A stretch of 27,677 bases of DNA from Marinospirillum sp. (GCF_014859565.1 NZ_JACUUA010000029.1:1-27677), one strand, 5' to 3'; shown: positions 16,218 to 25,027, counted from the stretch's first letter. Notes: a model not told the origin generated them from the letters alone. Made by a program: numbers and translations.

Positions 16218-17175
16218 TCAATTTGGTTGCAGCCATATTTTTTCCCAGCTCAACCAGTTGTTTTGCTTTATGAAACTCATAACCTCCACAGGCTGTACGA
16301 GGTATTTCGATCAGTAGATCCGGTGGATAACCAGCAATTTTGTATTGAGTCAGGGCGGACTGAGTGACCTCAAAGGATTGCAGGATCACATCCAGTTTAC
16401 CCCAGTGAGTATCCGAACCCTGTCCCTCTTTGCTGGGTTCATTATCTTCGGCTTCCCAGAAGTTCAAGCGATCCATTAACAAGCTGGCACGGCCTCGAAC
16501 CCTTTGCATCCATTCTCCCATGGCGGAAGGTTCGGCATTTTTTTTGCCCGTCTTACCCCAGTTAGGCATCAATTCATCCAGTGTTGCGTTGATGTTCTGC
16601 GCTGTCACGTTCACAGCCAGAATCATATCCGCATGCCAAGCAACAGCTGGTGTGATCGGTAAAGGATTCAGCAAACCACCATCCACCAGCGTTCTACCGT
16701 GGTGATGTACTGGAGTTATCACACCGGGCACCGCAATAGAGGCACGGATGGCCTGCTCCAGTGACCCTTCCTGAAACCACACTTCCTTCTGATTGATCAG
16801 ATCAGTGGCAACGGAAGTGAATGGAATGGGCAGAGATTCAATGGTGCGGCCTTCCAGCATTCTACCAATTACCTCCATGACTTTTTCACCCTTGATGGCA
16901 CCCATCGGACTCCAGGTGATGTCCACCAGTCGGAACAGATCCATGTAATCCAGACCTGTAACCCAGTCGCGGTATTCCTGCAGTTTGCCGGCTGCATGCA
17001 AACCACCAATCAAGGCGCCCATGGAGCAACCGGAAATCCCGACTATTTCATAACCTCTGGCTTCCAGCTCTTCAATTACACCAATATGGGCATAACCTCT
17101 GGCACCCCCGGATCCCAGTACCAGAGCAACCCTTGGACGCCTGCCACTGCTTAACACCAGATCCTGAACCACCAT
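16171..17175 (-). CDS. Patatin-like phospholipase/esterase (RssA-like)
   Basis: A 334-residue patatin-family lipid acyl hydrolase. The oxyanion-hole loop GSGGARGYAH starts at 21. The nucleophile is Ser 51 in GISGCSMGALIGG. The dyad Asp is 165 in LVDGGLLNPLP. No signal peptide or membrane segment is seen, so it is probably cytoplasmic, like E. coli RssA (about 300 residues). The C-terminal 100 residues (from about 235) carry a charged linker and a small helical tail. The stop at 16171 lies 46 bp inside the start of the EAL remnant frame, so the deletion that removed the EAL 5' end may also have reset this gene's 3' end. It follows the upstream hydrolase after 7 bp, so they are co-transcribed. 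Confidence 0.87.
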   Translation of the reverse strand: MVVQDLVLSSGRRPRVALVLGSGGARGYAHIGVIEELEARGYEIVGISGCSMGALIGGLHAAGKLQEYRDWVTGLDYMDLFRLVDITWSPMGAIKGEKVMEVIGRMLEGRTIESLPIPFTSVATDLINQKEVWFQEGSLEQAIRASIAVPGVITPVHHHGRTLVDGGLLNPLPITPAVAWHADMILAVNVTAQNINATLDELMPNWGKTGKKNAEPSAMGEWMQRVRGRASLLMDRLNFWEAEDNEPSKEGQGSDTHWGKLDVILQSFEVTQSALTQYKIAGYPPDLLIEIPRTACGGYEFHKAKQLVELGKNMAATKLNEWEETHPRLSGDLD

Positions 17176-17182
17176 AAATTGT

Positions 17183-18124
17183 TTACTCCTGTTGCAGAAA
17201 ATTCAGCACGGCATCGATGACATGACCGGCACTGATTGTTTCCAGATGCAGATGATGTCCGCCTGTAATCACCAATTTTTGTGCATTTTTTATTGCGGAA
17301 AAACGCGTTTCGATTTCCGGACGATTGATCAGCAAACCCTGCTCAGCTTCCACCAGCAGGGTATCGACCTGAATCGCCTGCATAAATGAAAGATTCTGTG
17401 CTTCTGTCAAACGCCAGGGTGATGGATGACGCAATCGGGAATCACTGCGCCAGAACCATCCGCCTGCTGCATGGGGTGCATCCACCTGCTGCAAGGCGCG
17501 CTGGCAAAGTTGCAGCGCAGCTTCAAAATCCACGGCTCCAACACCTTTCATTCTGGCTTCAGCTGCTTCATGCACACTGGAGTAGATCTTGCCGGAAAAA
17601 GCAGACAAAGGATCAACAGCGGCATATTTTTTCTGATGACTGATCCAGCGACCCAGTGCACGACCCAACTGAGCAGCAGCTTCTTCATCAGCTGTAGTCA
17701 GGGTGCCGATACCATCCAGCATGACCAGTTTTTCTACCGCCTGCGGGTGAGCACCGGCTAGCAGTGAAGCCACACCAGCACCCATGGAGTGCCCAAGCAG
17801 GGTAAAACGAGTCCAACCCAGCGTCAGTGCTGCAGCCTGAATATCAAAACAGTTTTCCATTAACAGGTAGGTTTGCCCGGCAGGTCGCCAGTCAGAATAA
17901 CCGTGACCGGCAAAATCCGGTGCCACCACACGATAACCGGCAGCAGCCAAAGCCGGTGCCAGATGGATAAAGGTCATGGCGTTATCCAGCCAGCCATGTA
18001 ATGCCAGCAGGGGTTTACCTGCCGGATCACCCCAGGCCAGCGCCTTGAGTTGCAGGTGGGGTAATGTCAGAGTCAGCTCTTCAGCACCTGCAGGAACCGG
18101 CAACAAAGTATCATTTGAAAACAT
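17183..18124 (-). CDS. Alpha/beta hydrolase (serine hydrolase-like)
   Basis: A 313-residue alpha/beta-hydrolase fold protein. LALHGWLDNAMTF (40-52) is the oxyanion region, and the nucleophile elbow is GHSMGAG with Ser 113. VVAPDFAGHGYSDW is a family block, and the C-terminal histidine is probably in GGHHLHLE. It resembles the SERHL/epoxide-hydrolase-like group, for which the physiological substrate is generally unknown. It lies 16 bp after the AEC carrier and 7 bp before the patatin gene in one minus-strand unit. No signal peptide is visible. The specific reaction cannot be assigned. Confidence 0.85.
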   Translation of the reverse strand: MFSNDTLLPVPAGAEELTLTLPHLQLKALAWGDPAGKPLLALHGWLDNAMTFIHLAPALAAAGYRVVAPDFAGHGYSDWRPAGQTYLLMENCFDIQAAALTLGWTRFTLLGHSMGAGVASLLAGAHPQAVEKLVMLDGIGTLTTADEEAAAQLGRALGRWISHQKKYAAVDPLSAFSGKIYSSVHEAAEARMKGVGAVDFEAALQLCQRALQQVDAPHAAGGWFWRSDSRLRHPSPWRLTEAQNLSFMQAIQVDTLLVEAEQGLLINRPEIETRFSAIKNAQKLVITGGHHLHLETISAGHVIDAVLNFLQQE

Positions 18125-18140
18125 GGATCAACCTTAATAG

Positions 18141-19097
18141 TTAACTTAAACCAGACCAGTGAAGCGCAAAAACGCCAAGGCTGATACTCAGAGTGCCAAA
18201 AATAGTGGTGAGCGCCACAATATTGGCAGCCAGTACGGCATTGCCGCCCATGGCTCTTGCCATAACATAACTGGCCGCTGCGGTCGGACAACTGAAGATC
18301 AGAAATAACACACCCAGCGTCATGCCTTCATAACCCAGCAGCCAGGCACCAAACAACATCGGCAGAGGCAATAACACCAGTTTGTAAGCTGTTGCCATCA
18401 AGGCAGAGCTACTGGTTACACGCAGCGCCTGCAAATCCAATGCCGCACCGATACAAAGTAATGCCAGCGGCAAGGTCATACTGGCAAAATAACTGCCCAC
18501 CTTAATACCCAGTTCCGGCACAGGGATCTGATACAGTGAAAAGGGTACCGCCAGCGCCACAGCAATAATCAACGGATTGCGAATTATATCCAGCAGCATA
18601 CGCTTCCAGTTCAACCCTTCTCCCGGCTGGTTACGCCAGAGACTAAGTGCCACCACCGATAACAGATTGTATTGCACAATCAACAGCGCCAGCAGGATGG
18701 AGGCCAGCGCCAGCCCGGCCTCACCATATTGATTACCAGCCAGTGCCAGACCAAGAATACCCAGGTTGCCGCGAAAGCTGCCTTGTACAAATACACCACG
18801 GTCTTCTGTAGCAGCCAGTCGGCGTGCACGCCAGACCAGCCAGGCAAAAGCCAGTAATGTTACCACCGCCACATAAACCAGCAGATCCAGTGCAAACACC
18901 TGAGTCAAATCGGTACGCAGCAGATTAAGAAACACCAGAGTGGGCAGGGTGACGTTAAAGACCAACCGTGATGCCACACGATTGAACTCATCATTGATCA
19001 GATCAATCCGCCGGAAAAAAAGCCCCAGAAACACCAGAATAAATACCGGTGCAGTGACATGCAGGGTGAAACTCAGCGTCTCGATGAATAACTGCAT
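18141..19097 (-). CDS. AEC family transporter (auxin-efflux-carrier-like)
   Basis: A 318-residue inner-membrane protein with about ten predicted helices, the N-terminal helix at residues 10-28 (HVTAPVFILVFLGLFFRRI). GNLGILGLALAGNQYGEAGLALASI, GSYFASMTLPLALLCIGAAL and SCPTAAASYVMARAMGGNAVLAA match the AEC/BASS-like carrier group, whose bacterial members move organic acids such as malate or malonate. Substrate unknown. The ATG at 19097 begins immediately after the TAA of the preceding 32-codon gene (TAAATG) and has no convincing Shine-Dalgarno of its own, so translation is probably coupled to that small gene. Confidence 0.88.
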   Translation of the reverse strand: MQLFIETLSFTLHVTAPVFILVFLGLFFRRIDLINDEFNRVASRLVFNVTLPTLVFLNLLRTDLTQVFALDLLVYVAVVTLLAFAWLVWRARRLAATEDRGVFVQGSFRGNLGILGLALAGNQYGEAGLALASILLALLIVQYNLLSVVALSLWRNQPGEGLNWKRMLLDIIRNPLIIAVALAVPFSLYQIPVPELGIKVGSYFASMTLPLALLCIGAALDLQALRVTSSSALMATAYKLVLLPLPMLFGAWLLGYEGMTLGVLFLIFSCPTAAASYVMARAMGGNAVLAANIVALTTIFGTLSISLGVFALHWSGLS

Positions 19098-19196
19098 TTA
19101 CAGAGTGGCCAACGCATAAACAATACCCAATAGCGCAATCAGCATAAAAATCAGGTTCCGTGCTGTGGTATTGCGGGTTGGTTTTTTGTCCGACAT
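19098..19196 (-). CDS. 32-residue single-pass membrane peptide
   Basis: A short frame begins MSDKKPTRNTTARN, followed by an 18-residue hydrophobic helix (LIFMLIALLGIVYALATL) and TAA. The ATG at 19196 has GGAGG ten bases upstream, much better than the downstream AEC gene has. The charged polar N terminus suggests an N-in single-pass inner-membrane topology. Its stop codon directly abuts the AEC carrier start, so it may serve for translational coupling, as a small subunit of the carrier, or both. I do not recognise a named family. Confidence 0.7.
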   Translation of the reverse strand: MSDKKPTRNTTARNLIFMLIALLGIVYALATL

Positions 19197-19234
19197 AAAA
19201 ACAGTGCCTCCAGGTTGTTGACTGGTCAGTCCAG

Positions 19235-19262
19235 ATTTTATCCATTCTACCAGCTTCTACAA
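19235..19262 (-). promoter_or_regulatory. Candidate promoter of the 19196-14597 operon
   Basis: On the minus strand TTGTAG (19262-19257) and TAAAAT (19240-19235) are separated by 16 bp, about 38 bp upstream of the small gene's ATG. It would drive the small peptide, the AEC carrier, the two hydrolases, the EAL remnant and probably azlCD. Confidence 0.4.
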
Positions 19263-19264
19263 CC

Positions 19265-19293
19265 TTGCATTTTATTCAAACAGACGTTTTACT
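19265..19293 (+). promoter_or_regulatory. Candidate promoter of the 19324 hydrolase
   Basis: TTGCAT (19265-19270) and TTTACT (19288-19293) are separated by 17 bp, with the ATG 30 bp further on. It lies back to back with the candidate minus-strand promoter at 19235-19262. The -10 box is poor. Confidence 0.3.
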
Positions 19294-19323
19294 GGTGACT
19301 TATTCTCAGTATAAGGATTCTGC

Positions 19324-20121
19324 ATGAGCCAGTCGATTCTGCATTTTGCCCACGCCAACGGTTTCCCTGCCGATTGTTACCGGGTATTGCTGGAACCATT
19401 AAAAAGCCAGTGCCAGGTGATTTGTCTGGATCGTTTTGGTCATCACCCGTCGTTTCCAGTTGACCACAACTGGCAATCACTGGTGGATGAGCTGCTGCAT
19501 CACTTGCAGCAGACCTGCGGTGATCAGCCGGTGATTGGTGTGGGGCATTCTCTTGGTGGCGTTATCACTTATATGGCAGCCATCAAGGCACCAGAGCGTT
19601 TTTCCCGGCTGGTACTGCTTGATCCACCGCTGTTAACCGGTTGGAAAGACAGTCTGGGCTTAAAAGCCGCCAAGCGTTTTGGATTTATTGATCAGGTCAC
19701 ACCAGCAGGTATTACGCGTGGGCGACGCAGCCACTGGCCGGATGCAACTATCGCTGAACAGTATTTTGCCGGAAAAAAACTGTTTGCCGGATTTCATCCT
19801 CAGGCTCTGAAGGATTATGTGGCCTTTGGCACCGAACCCCATCCCCAAGGGGGAATAAGGCTTAGGTTTGATCCAAAAGTGGAGCTGGCTATTTTTCGTA
19901 ATCTGGCCGATAACCTGCGCGGCAGCCACCGTAAAATCAAGGTACCAGTCACCATCATTCGTGGTCAGTCCAGCGACTTATTAACAGTAGAGCGGGAAAA
20001 AACACTGAGAGCAATGGGTTTTGAGTGCCTTCAAGTGCCCGGTGGTCACATGTTTCCACTGGAGCACCCAAATGAAACCTGTCAGTGCCTACTGCAGTTG
20101 TTAAGCCGCAGCACTGAATGA
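19324..20121 (+). CDS. Alpha/beta hydrolase
   Basis: A 265-residue alpha/beta-hydrolase. FAHANGFPADCYRVLLEPL at the N terminus and GVGHSLGGVITYMAA with nucleophile Ser 76 define the fold. The active-site histidine is probably in PGGHMFPLEHP near the C terminus, with the acid possibly in RGQSSDLLT. No signal peptide is seen, so it is cytoplasmic. Related proteins are annotated only as hydrolases. An AAGGA site lies seven bases before the ATG. The last 21 bp overlap the 3' end of the convergent hydrolase gene, so there is no terminator between them. Substrate unknown. Confidence 0.85.
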   Translation: MSQSILHFAHANGFPADCYRVLLEPLKSQCQVICLDRFGHHPSFPVDHNWQSLVDELLHHLQQTCGDQPVIGVGHSLGGVITYMAAIKAPERFSRLVLLDPPLLTGWKDSLGLKAAKRFGFIDQVTPAGITRGRRSHWPDATIAEQYFAGKKLFAGFHPQALKDYVAFGTEPHPQGGIRLRFDPKVELAIFRNLADNLRGSHRKIKVPVTIIRGQSSDLLTVEREKTLRAMGFECLQVPGGHMFPLEHPNETCQCLLQLLSRSTE

Positions 20122-21009
20122 CTTAATAAAGCGGGATGCTTGTCGCACGCTGGATGCAGCCTGCGGCAGGTAACGGTACAGCAGTTGCCAAACATGCGGC
20201 ATCCAGGCCATTTCCTTGATTTCAGCACGCCCACCCTGTTGCTGCACAGCACTCACCAATCGCCTGGCATCATCTCGCAAGACTTCCTGCAGGCTGACCT
20301 GCACATGCATCGGAGCCAGCCCTTGTAGATTACCAAACAGAGGTGAAATATCTGGGCTGTCCAGCGGTTTTTTTCCTGCATACAACTCAGCAAAAGCATG
20401 CATTTGTACCCGATTCAGAACAGGGTCAGTGGCGGCATTCAAATCCATGGATGGACTGGAGCAGCTGAGATCCACCCAGGGAGAAAGCAACACACAAGCA
20501 GCCGGCTGACGTTTGCCTTGCTGGTGCAGCTGTTGCAACATGGAAACCGCCAGCCCACCACCCGCTGAATCTCCTGCCACTGCAAGGCGCTCAGCAGTCA
20601 CGCCCTGTCCTGAAAGCCAGTCAAAAGCAGCCTGAGCATCTTCCAAACCGGCAGGCCAGGGATAATCCGGCGCCAGGCGATAATCGATGGCCAACACTCG
20701 CGCATCCGCATGGCGGGCAAAGGCCATTGCCAGTTCCCGGTGGGTATCCAGTGAGCCCAGTGCAAATCCACCGCCATGCAGATACAGCAGGTAACGCTGG
20801 GTACTGCTGCCACACGGGCTAAGCAACTCAGCATCACGACCATTAATCTGCAGTGTCATCATCTCGATATCATGCGGCAGGCGACCGCTGGTATTCAATT
20901 CATTAAGATAATCACGCAACATACGGCACTGGCTGGCGAGTATCTGGCGATTGACCAGATTAATACCCTGCTGCATTGAGGCCAGAGGCCAGAGCAATTC
21001 ATTCATCAT
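20101..21009 (-). CDS. HSL-family (alpha/beta hydrolase fold-3) esterase
   Basis: A 302-residue esterase of the hormone-sensitive-lipase family. The diagnostic HGGGF is at 78-82 (oxyanion hole), and nucleophile Ser 148 is in GDSAGGGLA. His 272 is in the MPHVW motif. The acidic triad member appears to be Glu 242 in LQEVLRDD, in place of the usual Asp, a variant known in this family. IDYRLAPDYPWPAGLEDA is another typical block. It probably acts on short-chain esters. The gene sits 32 bp downstream of the DUF4389 stop at 21042, so it may be the last gene of a gpsA-DUF4389-esterase unit. It overlaps the convergent hydrolase by 21 bp. Confidence 0.88.
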   Translation of the reverse strand: MMNELLWPLASMQQGINLVNRQILASQCRMLRDYLNELNTSGRLPHDIEMMTLQINGRDAELLSPCGSSTQRYLLYLHGGGFALGSLDTHRELAMAFARHADARVLAIDYRLAPDYPWPAGLEDAQAAFDWLSGQGVTAERLAVAGDSAGGGLAVSMLQQLHQQGKRQPAACVLLSPWVDLSCSSPSMDLNAATDPVLNRVQMHAFAELYAGKKPLDSPDISPLFGNLQGLAPMHVQVSLQEVLRDDARRLVSAVQQQGGRAEIKEMAWMPHVWQLLYRYLPQAASSVRQASRFIKSFSAAA

Positions 21010-21041
21010 GAGGCATTGTCCCTGTCAGAGCTGATCTTGCC

Positions 21042-21416
21042 TTATTGGTTCTGTTTAAACGAGTCATTATCCACCTCCATTTCTGCCGCATCGGTGGCAG
21101 AAGGATTCTGAGGTGTATAGGGGTTAGGATCGACCTCTTCCACAGATGGCCATTCAGCAAAAGGAAAAGGTTTTGTCTCGGCGTTAAAGGTAAGGTAACG
21201 AAACAGCTGGTAGGCATAACGGGTCAGCTGTGAACCTAAAGCCAAGAGTTGTGGCTGAGGCTGACCTGCAAACAGACGGTAAACCACCTGCACCAGGATG
21301 ACACCAATCAACACCAATTCGGTCAACTGCCAGGCAATAAAAAACAGCAGCATGAATGGCAGGCGCAACCAGTAACTCTCATCCTTCAGACGTTCTTTCA
21401 TAGAGCCGGATGTCAT
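21042..21416 (-). CDS. DUF4389 membrane protein
   Basis: A 124-residue protein of unknown function. One strong membrane segment covers about residues 22-47 (PFMLLFFIAWQLTELVLIGV and on), followed by VYRLFAGQPQPQLLALGSQL and FNAETKPFPFAEWP, the DUF4389 hallmark, and an acidic tail of about 35 residues. The frame starts at a GTG at 21431, but the ATG at 21416 (MTSGSMKERLKD) has GGAG nine bases upstream inside that extension and is the better start. It follows gpsA by 16 bp, an order I recall from pseudomonads. It is probably co-transcribed with gpsA. Confidence 0.82.
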   Translation of the reverse strand: MTSGSMKERLKDESYWLRLPFMLLFFIAWQLTELVLIGVILVQVVYRLFAGQPQPQLLALGSQLTRYAYQLFRYLTFNAETKPFPFAEWPSVEEVDPNPYTPQNPSATDAAEMEVDNDSFKQNQ

Positions 21417-21432
21417 ATCACTTTTCTCCACT

Positions 21433-22494
21433 TCAGGTTAACCGAGTGACTTTTCGGGCCGATTCAAGCACTTCACTGCGAGGCAGAACAAATTCAACAT
21501 CAGTGCTTTGCTCTCGCCCCATCATGGAACCAGCCATTTCTTTGGGATTATGGCCTTCAAACAGTACCAGATACAATGCCTGAACCAGTGGCATGTAAAT
21601 TCCCATTTCATCCGCTTTGGTTTTGACCAAGCGGGTAGTATCCACACCTTCAGCTACTTGGCCCAGGGAAGCAACAATTTGTTCCAGTGATTGCCCCTGC
21701 CCCAGCGCCTGACCCACCCGATAGTTACGGGAAAGAGGGGATGAACAGGTGACAATCAGGTCACCCACACCGGACAAACCCAGAAAAGTCATGGGATTAG
21801 CACCCAGACTGACGGCAAAACGGCTCATTTCCGCCAGTGCACGGGTCATCAACATACTTTTGGTGTTTTCACCCATTCCCATGGCTGCAGCCATACCGGC
21901 AGCAATGGCATAGATGTTTTTTAACGCTCCGCCCAGTTCAGCACCGTACATGTCGGTATTGGCATAAACCCGGAAATAACGATTACCCAGCACCTGCTGT
22001 ACCTGACTGCGAGTCAGATCGTCTGGGCTGGCAATCACTGTAGCAGTTAATTGTTGCTGTGCGACTTCACTGGCTAGATTGGGGCCAGACAAGACTCCCA
22101 GATGTTTAAAACCGGTGGTTTCTTCCAGCACCTGACTCATCAGGCGAAAGCCTTTTTCTTCAAAACCCTTGGTGGTGCTCACCAGAATCTGGTCTGGGTG
22201 TAGAAAAGGCAGTGCCTGTTCCAGCACTGTAGCAAATCCCTTGCTGGGAATCGCCATAAAAACCAGTTCAGCCCCCGTCAGCGCTTCTTGTAAGGAGCTG
22301 GTGGCCTGAATGGATTCCGGTAAAGCCAGTTCTGACAAATAACGTGGATTACGGTGTTGCTGATTAATCTGACTGGCCAATTCCGAATCCCGAACCCACA
22401 AACGTGTGGCATAACCATTACCAGCCGCGATGGAAGCCAACGCCGTACCAAAACTTCCGCCACCTAACACGGTGACAACAAGACCTGCAGCCAT
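21433..22494 (-). CDS. gpsA: Glycerol-3-phosphate dehydrogenase [NAD(P)+] GpsA
   Basis: A 353-residue cytoplasmic dehydrogenase that reduces dihydroxyacetone phosphate to sn-glycerol 3-phosphate for phospholipid synthesis. The NAD(P) loop is [10 protein letters not shown] at 11-20. KGF at 109-111, [10 protein letters not shown] (136-145) and [14 protein letters not shown] with catalytic Lys 192 are conserved. [21 protein letters not shown] is a GpsA signature. Length is slightly above E. coli (339). An AGGA site lies six bases before the ATG at 22494. No convincing promoter was resolved in the 98-bp gap to selO. TACAAT-like sequence is present near the middle of that gap without a clear -35. 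Confidence 0.95.
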   Translation of the reverse strand: MAAGLVVTVLGGGSFGTALASIAAGNGYATRLWVRDSELASQINQQHRNPRYLSELALPESIQATSSLQEALTGAELVFMAIPSKGFATVLEQALPFLHPDQILVSTTKGFEEKGFRLMSQVLEETTGFKHLGVLSGPNLASEVAQQQLTATVIASPDDLTRSQVQQVLGNRYFRVYANTDMYGAELGGALKNIYAIAAGMAAAMGMGENTKSMLMTRALAEMSRFAVSLGANPMTFLGLSGVGDLIVTCSSPLSRNYRVGQALGQGQSLEQIVASLGQVAEGVDTTRLVKTKADEMGIYMPLVQALYLVLFEGHNPKEMAGSMMGREQSTDVEFVLPRSEVLESARKVTRLT

Positions 22495-22592
22495 GAATAT
22501 TCCTGATTGCCGTAATTAAAGAGAATGAAGTTTTATTGTAACTCATTTGGAATAAATAAAAGGGTGCGGTATGTAACAAAGGTTTGAACCCA

Positions 22593-24053
22593 TTAAGAAG
22601 AACAGGACAAAACCAGCCCTGCAGCCCAGTCCGGTGGTGATTGTAAGTCACCCGGAGTTTTTCCTGCAGAGTTAAACGGCTGGCGGAACACGGATAACAG
22701 CCGATTCACCTCCGAAAAATCGCCAGCTTCAGCCTGTTCTATTGCTTGTTGCAGCAAAAAACTTCTTGGTAATACACAGGGGTTAACCGCGCACAGCCGT
22801 TCTTTTCTGGCTGCTGCATCCGGTAAGCTTTGCTCAATTGCCTGTTGCCAGTCATTTAACCAACGAGTGGCGGCTGAAATCGGCTGCTTAAAACCAGCCT
22901 GTAACTGCGTTATAAAATCACTATGATGACCTTCAGCCAGCAAACGTAATAGCTGTGTCCAGTCAGCACGACTGGCTTCGCACAAGGCCAGGAATTGCTC
23001 GATCAGCGCCCAGTCTTGCTTTGCATCTACACCCAGCCGTGTGGCCATCAATTGCCGATACTCTTGCGTGAAACTGTTACCAAAATCATCCAATACCCGA
23101 CGTATGGCAGCCTCTGAAGCGAGAGGAGTTAAAGCCTGCCCAAGACAGGCAAGATTCCAGTGCACAATACTCGGCTGGCGGTTAAAGGCATATCGTCCTT
23201 GTTCATCGGTATGATTACAGACAAAAGAGGGGTGATAATGATCCAAAAAAGCAAAGGGCCCAAAATCAAAGGTTTCACCCAGAATCGACAGATTGTCGGT
23301 ATTCAGCACACCATGACAAAAACCATAAGCCTGCCAGGCAGCGACCATCTTTGCACTGCGCTGCTGTACCGCTGCTAAAAAAGCCACAGCAGGATCATCA
23401 TGATCACATAACTCCGGGTAGTGCAGCCGGATCACCTGATCCAGTAGTTGCTGTAACCCCTTGTGGTCACCGGTGTAATAACAGTGCTCAAAATGCCCAA
23501 ATCGGATATGGCTGCGACTGAGGCGCAACAGGGTTGCAGCGGATTCTATACCCTCACGCCTGACTGGCTCTGTGCTGACAGCTACGGCCAGTGCACGAGT
23601 GGTGGGAATACCCAGATGAAACAGCGCCTCACTGCCAAGGAACTCTCGAATGGAGGAACGTAATACTGCCCGACCATCACCGGAGCGGGAAAAAGCCGTG
23701 CGACCTGCACCTTTAAGATGCAGCTCCCAGTGTTCACCCTGTGAGTTGTTGATCTCACCGAGCAATAAACCACGACCATCACCGAGTGCCGGATTATAAA
23801 AACCAAACTGGTGACCGGCGTATTTCATCGCCAAAGGTTTGGCATCAGCAGGTAACCAGTGGCCGGTCAGCAATGCCTTAAGCTGCTGCTGATCCTGACG
23901 ACAAAGATCCAGATCGAGTAACTGTGCTGCATCAGCACTGACTGCCACCAAAGCACTGGAACCACGAAGTGGTGTAGGGACAAGGGATTGATAAAAATGC
24001 GTGGGTAACTGGCGGTACTGATGGGTCAGGAACAACTCATCGAGTGTTTTCAT
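22593..24053 (-). CDS. selO: Protein adenylyltransferase SelO (YdiU)
   Basis: A 486-residue pseudokinase-fold enzyme that transfers AMP from ATP to Ser, Thr or Tyr of target proteins, linked in bacteria to redox stress. Conserved blocks include LAMKYAGHQFGFYNPALGDGRGLLLGE near 74-101, GAGRTAFSRSGDGRAVLRSSIREFLGSEA, and GVLNTDNLSILGETFDFGPFAFLDHYHP with the Asn/Asp catalytic pair. The C terminus ends SCSS, where the animal enzyme has Sec-Ser-Ser. E. coli SelO has 478 residues. An in-frame ATG at 24065 exists, but the sequence between (TGGAGGCC) supplies a good ribosome site for the ATG at 24053, so that start is preferred. Confidence 0.93.
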   Translation of the reverse strand: MKTLDELFLTHQYRQLPTHFYQSLVPTPLRGSSALVAVSADAAQLLDLDLCRQDQQQLKALLTGHWLPADAKPLAMKYAGHQFGFYNPALGDGRGLLLGEINNSQGEHWELHLKGAGRTAFSRSGDGRAVLRSSIREFLGSEALFHLGIPTTRALAVAVSTEPVRREGIESAATLLRLSRSHIRFGHFEHCYYTGDHKGLQQLLDQVIRLHYPELCDHDDPAVAFLAAVQQRSAKMVAAWQAYGFCHGVLNTDNLSILGETFDFGPFAFLDHYHPSFVCNHTDEQGRYAFNRQPSIVHWNLACLGQALTPLASEAAIRRVLDDFGNSFTQEYRQLMATRLGVDAKQDWALIEQFLALCEASRADWTQLLRLLAEGHHSDFITQLQAGFKQPISAATRWLNDWQQAIEQSLPDAAARKERLCAVNPCVLPRSFLLQQAIEQAEAGDFSEVNRLLSVFRQPFNSAGKTPGDLQSPPDWAAGLVLSCSS

Positions 24054-24062
24054 GCAGGCCTC

Positions 24063-24103
24063 CATCGACTATAACCAAGTATTTTACTCAACTATAGTCG
24101 ATG
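24063..24103. repeat. 11-bp perfect inverted repeat in selO leader
   Basis: CATCGACTATA (24063-24073) and TATAGTCGATG (24093-24103) are perfect inverted copies separated by 19 bp. The downstream arm ends 9 bp before the chosen selO ATG and 3 bp before its ribosome site, and the upstream arm lies 10 bp beyond the Bax-like stop. It may be an operator for selO, an mRNA hairpin near its ribosome site, or a Bax-like terminator. It lacks a T run. Confidence 0.45.
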
Positions 24104-24113
24104 TGTACCAGCT

Positions 24114-24956
24114 TTATTCTTCTGATGATAGGGATTTTATGGCCAGCTCAATAAACTCCTGATTACTGCGAATCATCGAGATCACTTCATCAACATAAGC
24201 CTGGCGGCGCTCGGAATAACTAATCAGACCCGGTGCCAGATCAATACCGGTGATTTCTGCATCAACGGCTCGCAGGTTGCCCCGTATTGTGCGCAGCTGA
24301 CGATAGGCACGATGCGTATTGATATTACGCATATAAGCCTGAACACTGGCCAGCACCGTAGCAAAACGCCGTACCTCATGATTCATGCCGGGCACTCGCT
24401 GTTCAGGAACCAGACCACAGCCAACAGAAAAACACCACTGACCAAACAGATTATTACCCTGCTGGGCAAAACGGGATGTACCCCAGGCGGATTCATTGGC
24501 GGCCTGCATCAGTACCAGGTCAAGTGGCACCTGATCCACCCGGCGCATCAAAGTCACCCATTCATTCTCAGACAGCGGCCAGTCCAGTGCATAATACTTG
24601 GCAATTTCACTCACCAGCTCTTGATCACTGGCAACCAGCTCCTGTCCGGCATCCAGCAGGCTTTTGGCAATTTGCAACTGTTCACGCTGCCACTGAATAC
24701 GTTGATTCTCGTAAAGAACCAGGGGCAACAAGGTGTTAAAAAATGCCTCTTTGCGCCAGGGTACATGGCTGATATTACTGTAATCCGGCATTTGTTTCAG
24801 GGGGTCAACTTCTGTGCCCATAAAAGGTTGCAGACTGGGTTTAGGTGCCAGCCACTCATTTATCAGAGCTGCCATGGCAATTAGCAGTGACAAAGCCAGC
24901 AGGAAAGAAAAAATCAAAGGGGGTTTCACTGGGTGTTCCACAGCAGTTCTTGGCAT
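24114..24956 (-). CDS. Bax-type glucosaminidase domain protein
   Basis: A 280-residue envelope protein resembling E. coli Bax. An N-terminal membrane anchor or uncleaved signal covers residues 14-33 (LIFSFLLALSLLIAMAALI). Residues of about 130-265 form a glucosaminidase/lysozyme-like domain: QAANESAWGTSRFAQQGNNLFGQWCF carries the likely catalytic Glu 155, and RRFATVLASVQAYMRNINTHRAY follows. In the family this fold cleaves the glycan strands of peptidoglycan, but activity of Bax itself is not well documented. It is placed periplasmically by topology. An AAGAGA site lies before the ATG. It is followed by selO on the same strand after 60 bp. Confidence 0.82.
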   Translation of the reverse strand: MPRTAVEHPVKPPLIFSFLLALSLLIAMAALINEWLAPKPSLQPFMGTEVDPLKQMPDYSNISHVPWRKEAFFNTLLPLVLYENQRIQWQREQLQIAKSLLDAGQELVASDQELVSEIAKYYALDWPLSENEWVTLMRRVDQVPLDLVLMQAANESAWGTSRFAQQGNNLFGQWCFSVGCGLVPEQRVPGMNHEVRRFATVLASVQAYMRNINTHRAYRQLRTIRGNLRAVDAEITGIDLAPGLISYSERRQAYVDEVISMIRSNQEFIELAIKSLSSEE

Positions 24957-25001
24957 AATATCTCTTGGATCTATTGATTGATTTTACATGCACTATACAG
25001 C

Positions 25002-25027
25002 AAAAATCCCGGAACTGGCTGGGATTT
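25002..25027 (-). terminator. Rho-independent terminator after the VanY-like gene
   Basis: Read on the minus strand, AAATCCC (25027-25021), a ten-base loop and GGGATTT (25010-25004) form a 7-bp stem running into five T residues (25006-25002). It lies 24 bp after the stop at 25051, with the next gene starting at 24956. This is the most convincing intrinsic terminator in the window. Confidence 0.75.

Noticed and set aside
24312..24884. 190-codon plus-strand frame inside the Bax-like gene
   Set aside because: Antisense to a gene with a clear membrane anchor and glucosaminidase motif. Composition is that of a shadow.
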